Assembly (NCBI GenBank): GCA_023457435.1
Contig: JAEWLS010000035.1
Span: 1 to 64,000, forward strand
Reading direction: 5' to 3'
Length of the DNA: 64,000 bases
Origin: Pseudomonadota bacterium
GTDB taxonomy: Bacteria > Pseudomonadota > Alphaproteobacteria > Rhizobiales > Rhizobiaceae
Position numbers and translations under genes: made by a program. Below, piece by piece: positions 45,511-52,846 of this stretch; the stretch's first letter is position 1, and each line of letters opens with the position of its first letter. The notes below the pieces were generated by a model. It did no database searches. It was not told where the DNA came from and saw only the letters and a list, made by a program, of their open reading frames with translations.

Positions 45511-46292
45511 CGCGCGCATTCGCCTGGACCGGACTGCTCCTCGGTTCGCTTATCTTCATCCTGCCGCTGCTCGGTATGACGGAGTTCTCGCTGTCGATGC
45601 GGCGCGGCGAATACTCCTTCGACGCCTACGCGTCGGTGCTGGCAGACCCGCAGTTCCGTGCGACCTTCACCTACTCGGTCGTCATGGCGCTGTTCACGAT
45701 TGTAGCGGGAGTGCTGCTGGTTGTGCCCACAGCGTACTGGGTGCGGCTGCGCATGCCCGGGTTGCGGCCGGTGATCGAATTCATCACGCTGATGCCACTG
45801 GTCATTCCGGCGATCGTCATCGTGTTCGGGTACATCCGCCTTTACAACACCTCATCCTGGCTGCCGTTGACAGGCTCGGCCACGGGTACCAACGTGCTGC
45901 TCATGTTCGGCTACACGGCGCTGGCGCTGCCTTACATGTACCGCGCCGTCGACACCGGGCTGCGCGCCATCGATATCGCCACATTGACGGAAGCGGCACA
46001 GTCCCTGGGCGCAGGCTGGACGACGATCTTCGGCAGGGTCATCCTGCCCAACGTCTTCGTCTCGGTGCTTTCCGGCGCCTTCCTCACTTTCGCGATCGTG
46101 ATCGGCGAGTTCACGCTGGCCGCGCTGCTGAACCGGCCCGCCTTCGGCCCCTACCTCCAGCTTGTCGGCGCCAACAAGGCGTACGAGCCCTCGGCGCTGG
46201 CGGTGATCTCGTTCGGCATAACCTGGCTCTGCATGGGCCTCATTCAAATCGTCGCCCGGCTCGCTCCCAAGCCGCCGGCACAGCCGCATTGA
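45507..46292 (+). CDS. ABC transporter permease, PotC-like
   Basis: A 261-aa second permease with six helices and an EAA loop (TEAAQSLGAGWTTIFGRVILPNV, about 155-177). The ATG at 45507 gives the ATGA overlap with the preceding permease. It completes the channel and is followed 14 bases later by the ATPase gene. Confidence 0.92.
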   Translation: MTRAFAWTGLLLGSLIFILPLLGMTEFSLSMRRGEYSFDAYASVLADPQFRATFTYSVVMALFTIVAGVLLVVPTAYWVRLRMPGLRPVIEFITLMPLVIPAIVIVFGYIRLYNTSSWLPLTGSATGTNVLLMFGYTALALPYMYRAVDTGLRAIDIATLTEAAQSLGAGWTTIFGRVILPNVFVSVLSGAFLTFAIVIGEFTLAALLNRPAFGPYLQLVGANKAYEPSALAVISFGITWLCMGLIQIVARLAPKPPAQPH

Positions 46293-46306
46293 TATCGGAA
46301 CTGACC

Positions 46307-47365
46307 ATGGCCGAGCCTTTCCTCAAGATCGAGCACGTGCGGAAGTCCTTTGGGCAGACGACCGTGGTGCAGGATTTCGACCTTGCGATTCAGGCCGGCG
46401 AGTTCGTCTCGTTCCTGGGACCGTCGGGCTGCGGCAAGACGACGGTCCTTCGGATGGTCGCGGGCTTCGAAGAACCCAGCGCCGGGAAGATCGTCATCGG
46501 CGGCAAGGACGTCACCCACCTCAAGCCGAACCAGCGCAATATCGGCATGGTGTTCCAGGCATACGCGCTTTTTCCGAACATGACCGTGGCGCAGAACATC
46601 GGCTTCGGCCTGCGCGTCGCGGGAAGGGGGCGAGGCGAAATCGACAAACGCGTCAAGGAGATGCTGGCCCTGATCAGGTTGCCCGATCTTGCGGACCGCT
46701 ATCCCTACCAGCTGTCGGGGGGCCAGCAGCAACGCGTGGCGCTCGCGCGTGCGCTCGCTCCGTCGCCCAAGCTGCTGCTGCTCGACGAGCCGCTGTCGGC
46801 GCTGGATGCGAAGGTTCGCGTGTCGCTGCGGGACGAGATTCGTCAGATCCAGAAGGACCTGGGTATCACCACCGTGTTCGTCACCCACGACCAGGAAGAG
46901 GCGCTTTCGATTTCCGACCGCATAGTCGTGATGTACGGCGGCAGGGCCGAGCAAGTGGGCGCGCCTTTTGAGATCTACAACCAGCCAGCAACGCGCTTCG
47001 TTGCGTCCTTCGTCGGGACCTTGAATATGCTGAACGCGACCGTCGTGGACGCAAAAGCCGGGACGGTTTCCATCGACGGACAGAGTGTTACGCTAGGACG
47101 GGAGATTGAGACCCCGGACGGCGCCGCGATCACGCTGGCGCTGCGTCCCGAAGCCGCCTCCATTGGAGGCGCCGGCGACGTTGGGCTCAAGGGCAAGATC
47201 TACGACGTGTCGTTTCTCGGCTCCGTTATCCGTATCAGGGTGGAAGTTGGCTCGAACCGTATCTCGTTCGACCGGTTCAACTCGCCGAATTCGCCGCCGC
47301 CCGTCGTCGGCGAGCAGTGCGAACTCCGGTTTGCGGCGAGCGACATCCTCGTGCTGGCAGACTGA
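46307..47365 (+). CDS. ABC transporter ATPase, PotA-like with TOBE domain
   Basis: A 352-aa ATPase. Walker A GPSGCGKTT is at 38-46, signature LSGGQQQ at 136-142 and Walker B LLLLDEP at 156-162. The last 80 residues resemble a TOBE domain (LALRPEAASIGG near 270), which often senses substrate or regulates uptake. ATG at 46307 is chosen for the normal MAEPFLKIEHV N-terminus. The gene ends one base before the stop of the convergent decarboxylase-like gene. Confidence 0.93.
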   Translation: MAEPFLKIEHVRKSFGQTTVVQDFDLAIQAGEFVSFLGPSGCGKTTVLRMVAGFEEPSAGKIVIGGKDVTHLKPNQRNIGMVFQAYALFPNMTVAQNIGFGLRVAGRGRGEIDKRVKEMLALIRLPDLADRYPYQLSGGQQQRVALARALAPSPKLLLLDEPLSALDAKVRVSLRDEIRQIQKDLGITTVFVTHDQEEALSISDRIVVMYGGRAEQVGAPFEIYNQPATRFVASFVGTLNMLNATVVDAKAGTVSIDGQSVTLGREIETPDGAAITLALRPEAASIGGAGDVGLKGKIYDVSFLGSVIRIRVEVGSNRISFDRFNSPNSPPPVVGEQCELRFAASDILVLAD

Positions 47366-48085
47366 TCAGGCGTAGGCTCGGCCAAGACCCGCTGCCGTCG
47401 CATCGCCACCTGCGAGCGACACTGCTGCGTGCGCCGCCACCATTGCACTCGACAGTACGGGAACGCCAAAACGCCGCTCAAGCGCCGGCGCAATGTCTGC
47501 CGTGCGAAGCCCAGCGCAGGAAATCACCAGGGCATCGATACCTTCGGCCTCTCCCATCGCCTGTTCGGCCAACGCGGATATCGCTGCGTCGCCAACTCGC
47601 TCGACATCGTCCAGCGCTGAGATGTCCATGCCGCGCAGCGCGGGTATCTCGAAGTCTGCGGCCTCAAAATAAGCCCTGAATAACGCGTCTACCTCGGGCG
47701 TGTAGGCAGTGACGGCAGCAAACCGACGGACTCTGAGTCGCATCAGGCTGTCGCACAGTGCACCAGCCAAGGTCTGCGAAGGCAGGCCCGACGCCTGAGC
47801 GATCGCCGTCACGATGTCGGCTTCGCCGCCCGGTCCTCGAAAGAAGGAGAGCGATGTACCGAAAAGAAAGACGGCACAGGCACCCCGCCCTGCCAGACGG
47901 GCGGCACAGTCGCCGACCCTGGTTATCGCTGCGGCGAAGGCGTCGGGGGCCATCCGCCCGAGGCCAAGCCCGTCCGCGATGAACGCGGCGTGCGGGTACA
48001 TGCGCGTCGCGTCGGGCGGGATTTCCGCCTTCGTGGGCGGCACGATAAGGCCGATCGGCTTTGCGGTGTGTGCACCCTGTCCCAT
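47366..48085 (-). CDS. Arylmalonate decarboxylase-like enzyme (Asp/Glu racemase superfamily)
   Basis: A 239-aa protein of the Asp/Glu/hydantoin racemase fold. Unlike racemases and maleate isomerases it lacks the first catalytic Cys: the position reads FGTSLSFFRG (Gly76-Thr77-Ser78). The second Cys is kept (SCAG, Cys190). Tyr128 and the LIVPP start (Pro16, Pro17) also match arylmalonate decarboxylase of Bordetella as I recall it (Gly74, Thr75, Ser76, Tyr126, Cys188; about 240 aa), each shifted by two. This suggests cofactor-free decarboxylation of a disubstituted malonate. The natural substrate is unknown. It is divergent from a GMC gene across a shared palindrome. Confidence 0.8.
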   Translation of the reverse strand: MGQGAHTAKPIGLIVPPTKAEIPPDATRMYPHAAFIADGLGLGRMAPDAFAAAITRVGDCAARLAGRGACAVFLFGTSLSFFRGPGGEADIVTAIAQASGLPSQTLAGALCDSLMRLRVRRFAAVTAYTPEVDALFRAYFEAADFEIPALRGMDISALDDVERVGDAAISALAEQAMGEAEGIDALVISCAGLRTADIAPALERRFGVPVLSSAMVAAHAAVSLAGGDATAAGLGRAYA

Positions 48086-48099
48086 CGCGCTACCTACGT

Positions 48100-48127
48100 T
48101 TGAAACTTAACATGTTTAGTGTAGACA
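48100..48127 (+). promoter_or_regulatory. Promoter for GMC/MarR operon with operator in the spacer
   Basis: TTGAAA (48100-48105) and TAGACA (48122-48127) are spaced by 16 bases. The near-perfect palindrome ACTTAACATGTTTAGT (48105-48120) fills the spacer exactly, where a bound repressor would block RNA polymerase. Promoter strength is inferred from the hexamers only. Confidence 0.55.
48105..48120. promoter_or_regulatory. Candidate MarR operator, site 1
   Basis: ACTTAACATGTTTAGT is a 16-bp near-perfect palindrome with one mismatched base pair. It lies between the divergent decarboxylase-like gene and the GMC gene whose transcript continues into marR. Three related sites (50438, 56613 and 62324) lie in other promoters of the same island. 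Confidence 0.6.
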
Positions 48128-48160
48128 AGATGGCTGCGCGCGCAAGCACGGGGAGGTCGT

Positions 48161-49783
48161 ATGGACGAGTTCGATTTCATCGTCGTTGGTGCCGGGTCGT
48201 CGGGGTGCGCACTCGCTGCACGGCTGTCAGAGGACCCCGCCAACCGGGTCTGCCTGGTCGAGGCCGGACCCGAGGATCGGAGCCCGCTGATCAAGGTCCC
48301 GCTGGGGGTCATGCGCTTGCTAGACCATCCCAAATACAACTGGCGCTTCAAGACCGTCCCGCAGGAGCACGCGAAGGGCCGCCAGATCCCGGTCCCGCGC
48401 GGAAAGACGCTCGGGGGATCAAGCGCGATCAATGGCATGATCTATACCCGCGGGCATCCAACCGATTATGACGATTGGGCCAATCGTGGAAATCCCGGCT
48501 GGTCCTATCGGGAAGTCCTGCCCTACTTCAAGCGGTCGGAAAACAACGAAGATTTCCCGGACTCACCCTACCACGGGCGCGGCGGCCCGCTGAACGTCAC
48601 GTTCCTCGACAAATACAATCCGCTCGCAGAAATCTTCTTCCAGGCAGGCGAGAGTCTTCAGCACCGCCGCAACCCGGACTTCTGTGGCGCCACGCACGAA
48701 GGTTTCGGCCGTCGTCAGGTCACGATGAAGAACGGGAGGCGCTGGTCTGCTTCCTCAGCCTATCTGAAACCTGCTCTGAAGCGCCCCAATCTGACGGTCA
48801 TGTCGTCCGCACGGGTTCACCGGGTGATCATCGAGGGCGGACGGGCGTTGGGGATTGCGGTCGAGCGCGGAGGGGCGGTCGAAACCGTTCGCGCCAGGCG
48901 CGAAGTGCTGCTGTGCGCGGGCGCTGTCGGATCGCCGCATCTCCTGATGCTGTCGGGCGTCGGCGACGCCGTCGAACTGTCCGCGCACGGTATCGAGGTG
49001 CGGAAGCATCTCCCGGGCGTCGGCGAGAACTGGCAGGATCACATCACAACTGCCGTCCAGTGGGAGAGCCCGAGCGACCTATCCTATGGGCTCACCTGGA
49101 AGACGGCGCCGTCGATCCTGTGGGAGTTAATGACTTATCCGCTTACGGGGCGGGGGCTGCTCGCCAACAATATCCTGCACGCCGGGGCATTCATCCGCAG
49201 TCTGCCCGGCCTCGCCCGACCGGACCTGCAGTTCATCCTCATTCCAGCGTTCCGCGATGCTAAGGGCAGGCTCGGCAGGCGCCACGGGTTCGCAATAATG
49301 CCGTTCGTGCTGCGTCCGGTGAGCCGGGGTAAGTTGTCGCTGGCAAGTGCCGACCCGCGAGCCGCGCCGGTGATCGATCCGAAGTTCTTCTCCGCGGAGG
49401 AAGATCTTGAAACCCTCGTTCGCGGCGTCAAGCTTGCCCGGCGGCTCGTGGACACTCCGCCCTTCGCGCCGCACCGAGGCCCGGAATCGGGTCCCAATGC
49501 CGGCGCCGAAACCGAGCAACAGATTCGCGAATTCATTCGCTCGACTGCCTACACCGCCTACCATCCGGTCGGAGCCTGTTCGATGGGTCCCGGGCCGATG
49601 GATGTGGTCGATGCAGAACTCAAGGTTCACGGTATAGAAGCGCTTCGCGTGGTCGACACGTCGGCGATGCCTACACTGATCGGCGGAAATACGAATGGCC
49701 CCGCCATCATGATGGCCGAAAAGGCGGCCGACATGATACTCGGCCGCGCGCCGCCGGCCCCGGAAAACGTGCCAATAGCCTGA
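48161..49783 (+). CDS. GMC family FAD-dependent alcohol oxidoreductase (1)
   Basis: A 540-aa flavoenzyme of the glucose-methanol-choline family, which oxidises alcohols. The FAD fingerprint is IVVGAGSSGCALAARLSED (7-25), the GMC signature RGKTLGGSSAINGMIYTRG lies near 80-98, and the active site has HPVG (His468) and GNTN (Asn510/Asn512), the usual His/Asn pair. No signal peptide is seen. It is the first of three GMC genes in this island and precedes marR by 56 bases in the same direction. The substrate is unknown; an aryl or alkyl alcohol is suggested by its neighbours. Confidence 0.92.
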   Translation: MDEFDFIVVGAGSSGCALAARLSEDPANRVCLVEAGPEDRSPLIKVPLGVMRLLDHPKYNWRFKTVPQEHAKGRQIPVPRGKTLGGSSAINGMIYTRGHPTDYDDWANRGNPGWSYREVLPYFKRSENNEDFPDSPYHGRGGPLNVTFLDKYNPLAEIFFQAGESLQHRRNPDFCGATHEGFGRRQVTMKNGRRWSASSAYLKPALKRPNLTVMSSARVHRVIIEGGRALGIAVERGGAVETVRARREVLLCAGAVGSPHLLMLSGVGDAVELSAHGIEVRKHLPGVGENWQDHITTAVQWESPSDLSYGLTWKTAPSILWELMTYPLTGRGLLANNILHAGAFIRSLPGLARPDLQFILIPAFRDAKGRLGRRHGFAIMPFVLRPVSRGKLSLASADPRAAPVIDPKFFSAEEDLETLVRGVKLARRLVDTPPFAPHRGPESGPNAGAETEQQIREFIRSTAYTAYHPVGACSMGPGPMDVVDAELKVHGIEALRVVDTSAMPTLIGGNTNGPAIMMAEKAADMILGRAPPAPENVPIA

Positions 49784-49839
49784 CAGGGGTTGTAGTTGTG
49801 ATGTCGCTGCGAGTCGCCTAATACGGCGAGGGATAGGGG

Positions 49840-50421
49840 ATGCAGCCAATGGATGCGCCGACGCAGAAGCCGAGCGTCAACGTCAAGCTTCGCAGCTTCT
49901 CCAAGTCACTGCCCATGTCGTTGCTCTTGGCGCGCGAGGCGGTGATGAACCGCTTCCGGTCGTCCCTCAATCTCTTCAACATCACCGAGCAGCAGTGGCG
50001 CGTACTGCGTGCGCTGTCCTCGATCCCGGAGATCGAGGTGATGGAACTGGCGAAGGTCACCTACCTTCTGGCGCCATCGCTTTCGCGCATCCTGCGCGAT
50101 ATGGAAGCACGCAAGCTGATCGTCCGGCGCCAGGCGGAGGACGACCTGCGCCGCTCGTTGATATCGATCGGCCCGGACGGACTGAAGCTGATCGACGCCG
50201 TTGCCCCGTACTCGGAAGGTATCTACGGCGAGATCACCGCAACGTTCGGCCGGCAGAAGATCGACCTTCTGCAGCAACTCCTGCGTGAATTGACGGAGGC
50301 GATGCATGGTCTGCCGCCTCTCGGCTACGACGGATCGGAATTGTCGGGCGACATCAGCCGGATTGTCGGTACCAGTCCACGCGGTCGCCCGCGCTTTTCC
50401 AAGCAGAAGCCAGCGTCCTGA
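49840..50421 (+). CDS. MarR family regulator, HpaR-like
   Basis: A 193-aa winged-helix regulator. ITEQQWRVLRALSSIPEIEV (about 48-67) and the recognition region LAPSLSRILRDMEARKLIVRRQAEDDLRRS follow the pattern of HpaR, the homoprotocatechuate operon repressor. N- and C-terminal extensions (about 25 residues each) exceed HpaR length. The ATG at 49840 is preceded by AGGGATAGGGG. It lies centrally in an island where four promoters share a palindrome, so it is the obvious candidate to bind them. An aromatic acid or CoA-ester inducer is likely by family. Confidence 0.92.
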   Translation: MQPMDAPTQKPSVNVKLRSFSKSLPMSLLLAREAVMNRFRSSLNLFNITEQQWRVLRALSSIPEIEVMELAKVTYLLAPSLSRILRDMEARKLIVRRQAEDDLRRSLISIGPDGLKLIDAVAPYSEGIYGEITATFGRQKIDLLQQLLRELTEAMHGLPPLGYDGSELSGDISRIVGTSPRGRPRFSKQKPAS

Positions 50422-50437
50422 CGCGTTGAGCGAAATC

Positions 50438-50453
50438 AGATAATATGTTAAGT
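50438..50453. promoter_or_regulatory. Candidate MarR operator, site 2
   Basis: AGATAATATGTTAAGT matches the ideal palindrome ACTTAACATGTTAAGT at 13 of 16 positions; the right half-site is exact. It lies 17 bases after the marR stop and about 25 bases before the start of the enoyl-CoA isomerase-like gene, overlapping a possible promoter (TTGAGC at 50426, TAAGTA at 50449). Confidence 0.5.
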
Positions 50454-50477
50454 ACCCTCCGCAGAGGCGGAGGACAC

Positions 50478-51281
50478 ATGTCGGATATTGTTGTCGAGAT
50501 CGCGGGCGGTGTCGCGAAGGTGACGATCGCGCGGCCGGAGACCATGAACGCGTTGCGCGAGGCTGCTTTCCATGACCTCGGCAGAGCACTTGCTGATCTT
50601 GCCGCGGACGAAGCGGTGCGTGCTTTGGTGTTGACCGGCTCCGGCCGCGCTTTCTGTTCGGGTGCGGATCTCTCCGACCCGATGATGGGCGGGCATTTAC
50701 CGCCGGAGCAGCGGCCGGCAGAAACCATCAAGACGCTTGGCGGAGTCATGAATCCTGTCATTCTGGCGCTTCGCGATGCGCCTTTCCCGACTGTCAGCGC
50801 CGTCAACGGCATCGCCGCTGGTGGCGGGGTGGGGCTGGCGCTCGCCAGCGACATGGTGCTTGCCGCGCGCTCGGCGAAGTTCATCCTCGCCTTCACGCCC
50901 AAGCTCGGGCTCATTCCCGATCTCGGCTCGAGCTGGCACATTGCGCGCCATCTCGGCCGTGCACGGGCGATGGGAATGATGCTTACCGGCGAGCCGGTTT
51001 CTGCGGAACGCGCCGAAGCGCTCGGCCTGATTTGGAAGGCGGTCGACGACGCCGACCTGGAGCAGGAATCGATGTCGCTTGCAGAACGCCTTGCAGCCGG
51101 CCCCAAGCGCGGTCAGGCGGCTGCGCGTGCGCTTCTCGATGCCGCCTTCGTCAACGATTTCGCTGCGCAACTCGACGCCGAGCGCGATGCTCAGGCGAGC
51201 CTGGTATCGGGCGAGGAAGTCCTTGAGGCGCTTGCGGCTTTCGCCGAGAAGCGCAAGCCCGACTTCGTCGGCAAGGCCTGA
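50478..51281 (+). CDS. Enoyl-CoA hydratase/isomerase family protein, PaaG-like
   Basis: A 267-aa crotonase-fold protein. The oxyanion hole is in FCSGADLSDP (about 60-69) and NGIAAGGGVGLALASD (about 113-128). The sequence KLGLIPDLGSSWHIARHLGRARAMGMMLTG (about 145-174) resembles PaaG, the epoxide isomerase of phenylacetate degradation, with Asp where hydratases have the second Glu; this argues for isomerase rather than hydratase activity. The ATG at 50478 follows GGCGGAGGA. It is the first gene of a pair with the CoA ligase, behind MarR site 2. Confidence 0.88.
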   Translation: MSDIVVEIAGGVAKVTIARPETMNALREAAFHDLGRALADLAADEAVRALVLTGSGRAFCSGADLSDPMMGGHLPPEQRPAETIKTLGGVMNPVILALRDAPFPTVSAVNGIAAGGGVGLALASDMVLAARSAKFILAFTPKLGLIPDLGSSWHIARHLGRARAMGMMLTGEPVSAERAEALGLIWKAVDDADLEQESMSLAERLAAGPKRGQAAARALLDAAFVNDFAAQLDAERDAQASLVSGEEVLEALAAFAEKRKPDFVGKA

Positions 51282-51300
51282 GTTCAGTTCGGAGAATCCA

Positions 51301-52842
51301 ATGAGATCCTACATCACGCAGGGCCTCCGCCGCGCCGCGCAGGTCAATCCGCGCGGGATTGCCACGATTTGTGGGGACCGGCAACGCAGCTGGAGCGAGG
51401 TGGTTGATCGCGTTTCCCGGCTTGCCGCGGGCCTTGTCTCGCTCGGAGTGAAGAAAGGCGACCGGGTCGCCGTTTTGTCGATGAACACCGACCGCTACTT
51501 CGAACTCTACTATGCGATCTGGTGGGCGGGTGGCGTCGCGACACCGATGAACATGCGGCTCGCACCCGCCGAAATCGATTTCCGACTCGAGGACGCCGGT
51601 GCGAAAGTGCTCTGCCTCGATGCCGAGCACCTGCCATTGCTCGCCCAGCTAGGCGACGCGAAGGCGAACATCGCCCACGTCGTCGCGATGGAGGAAAGCG
51701 CTTCCGGCTTTGTGTCTACGGAGGAACTCATCGCGCGCAACGAGCCGGCCGAGGACGCCGAGGCTTGCGGCGACGACCTCGCCTTCATCGTCTATACCGG
51801 TGGCAGCACCGGACGCTCAAAGGGCGTCATGCTGAGCCACGAAAACATCTGCCACAACGGTCTCGCCTCGCTGCACACAATCGGATACCGCCAGGCCAGC
51901 GTCTATCTGCACGCCGGGCCGATGTCGCACCTTGCCGACGGCATGTCGATTTTCGCCGTCACGATGGCTGCCGCGACCCATGTTTTCATGCCGCGCTTCA
52001 CGGTCGACGAGTGTCTGTCGCTGATCGAGCGGCACCGGATCACGCATATCTGCGTCGTGCCGACGATGGTCGAAATGATCGTGCAGGGTGCCGAGGGCGG
52101 CAAGTATGACGTTTCCTCGCTGGAGCAGATTCAGTTCGGTTCCGCACCGATGCCGGACGGTACGCTCAAGCGGGCGGTGGCTCTTTGGCCAGACATTCTG
52201 TTCCTGCACGGCTACGGCATGACCGAGACGTCGCCGCTGATCACCATCCACCCGTTCGAGACGCGAAGGCCCGACGTTGCGGGTGATCTCCTCAAGTCGT
52301 GCGGCAAGGCGGGTCCGCACATTGAGGTGAAGATCGTTGATCCGCAGGGCAAGGAAGTGCCGCGCGGCACAGTCGGCGAACTGGTCTGCCGCGGCGCGAC
52401 GATCATGCTCGGCTACTGGAATCTGCCCGAGCAGACGGCCAAGGCGATCCGCAATGGCTGGATGCATACGGAAGACGCGGCGTGGATGGACGAGCAGGGT
52501 TATGTCTACATCGTCGACCGCTTGAAGGACATGATCATCTCGGGTGGCGAGAACATCTACTCGACCGAAGTGGAAAATGCGCTTTCGCGCATACCGGGCG
52601 TGCTCCAGGCCGCGGTCATCGGCCTCCCGCACCCGCTGTGGGGTGAGGCGGTTCATGCCGTCATCGTGCCCGAACCCGGCAGGACGCTGACGCCGGACTA
52701 TATCATCGCCGAGTGCAGGAAGGCGATTGCCGGCTACAAATGCCCGAAGACCGTCGAGTTTCGCGGGGACGACATGCCGCTGACTTCGGCGGGTAAGGTC
52801 GACAAGAAAGTGCTGCGTAACGAGGCTGCGGCGCGAGCCTGA
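51301..52842 (+). CDS. Acyl-CoA ligase (AMP-binding, class I adenylate-forming)
   Basis: A 513-aa ligase of the medium-length fatty-acid/aryl-CoA group. The ATP loop is YTGGSTGRSKG near 166-176, A5 is HGYGMTETSPL near 303-313, and GWMHTEDAAWMDEQGY and DRLKDMIISGGENIYS follow; the catalytic C-terminal Lys is in LTSAGKVDKKVLR. It converts an acid to its CoA thioester. It lies 19 bases behind the PaaG-like gene and converges on the GMC gene at 52847. By context it activates the acid produced by the GMC and aldehyde dehydrogenases. Confidence 0.93.
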   Translation: MRSYITQGLRRAAQVNPRGIATICGDRQRSWSEVVDRVSRLAAGLVSLGVKKGDRVAVLSMNTDRYFELYYAIWWAGGVATPMNMRLAPAEIDFRLEDAGAKVLCLDAEHLPLLAQLGDAKANIAHVVAMEESASGFVSTEELIARNEPAEDAEACGDDLAFIVYTGGSTGRSKGVMLSHENICHNGLASLHTIGYRQASVYLHAGPMSHLADGMSIFAVTMAAATHVFMPRFTVDECLSLIERHRITHICVVPTMVEMIVQGAEGGKYDVSSLEQIQFGSAPMPDGTLKRAVALWPDILFLHGYGMTETSPLITIHPFETRRPDVAGDLLKSCGKAGPHIEVKIVDPQGKEVPRGTVGELVCRGATIMLGYWNLPEQTAKAIRNGWMHTEDAAWMDEQGYVYIVDRLKDMIISGGENIYSTEVENALSRIPGVLQAAVIGLPHPLWGEAVHAVIVPEPGRTLTPDYIIAECRKAIAGYKCPKTVEFRGDDMPLTSAGKVDKKVLRNEAAARA

Positions 52843-52846
52843 CAGC

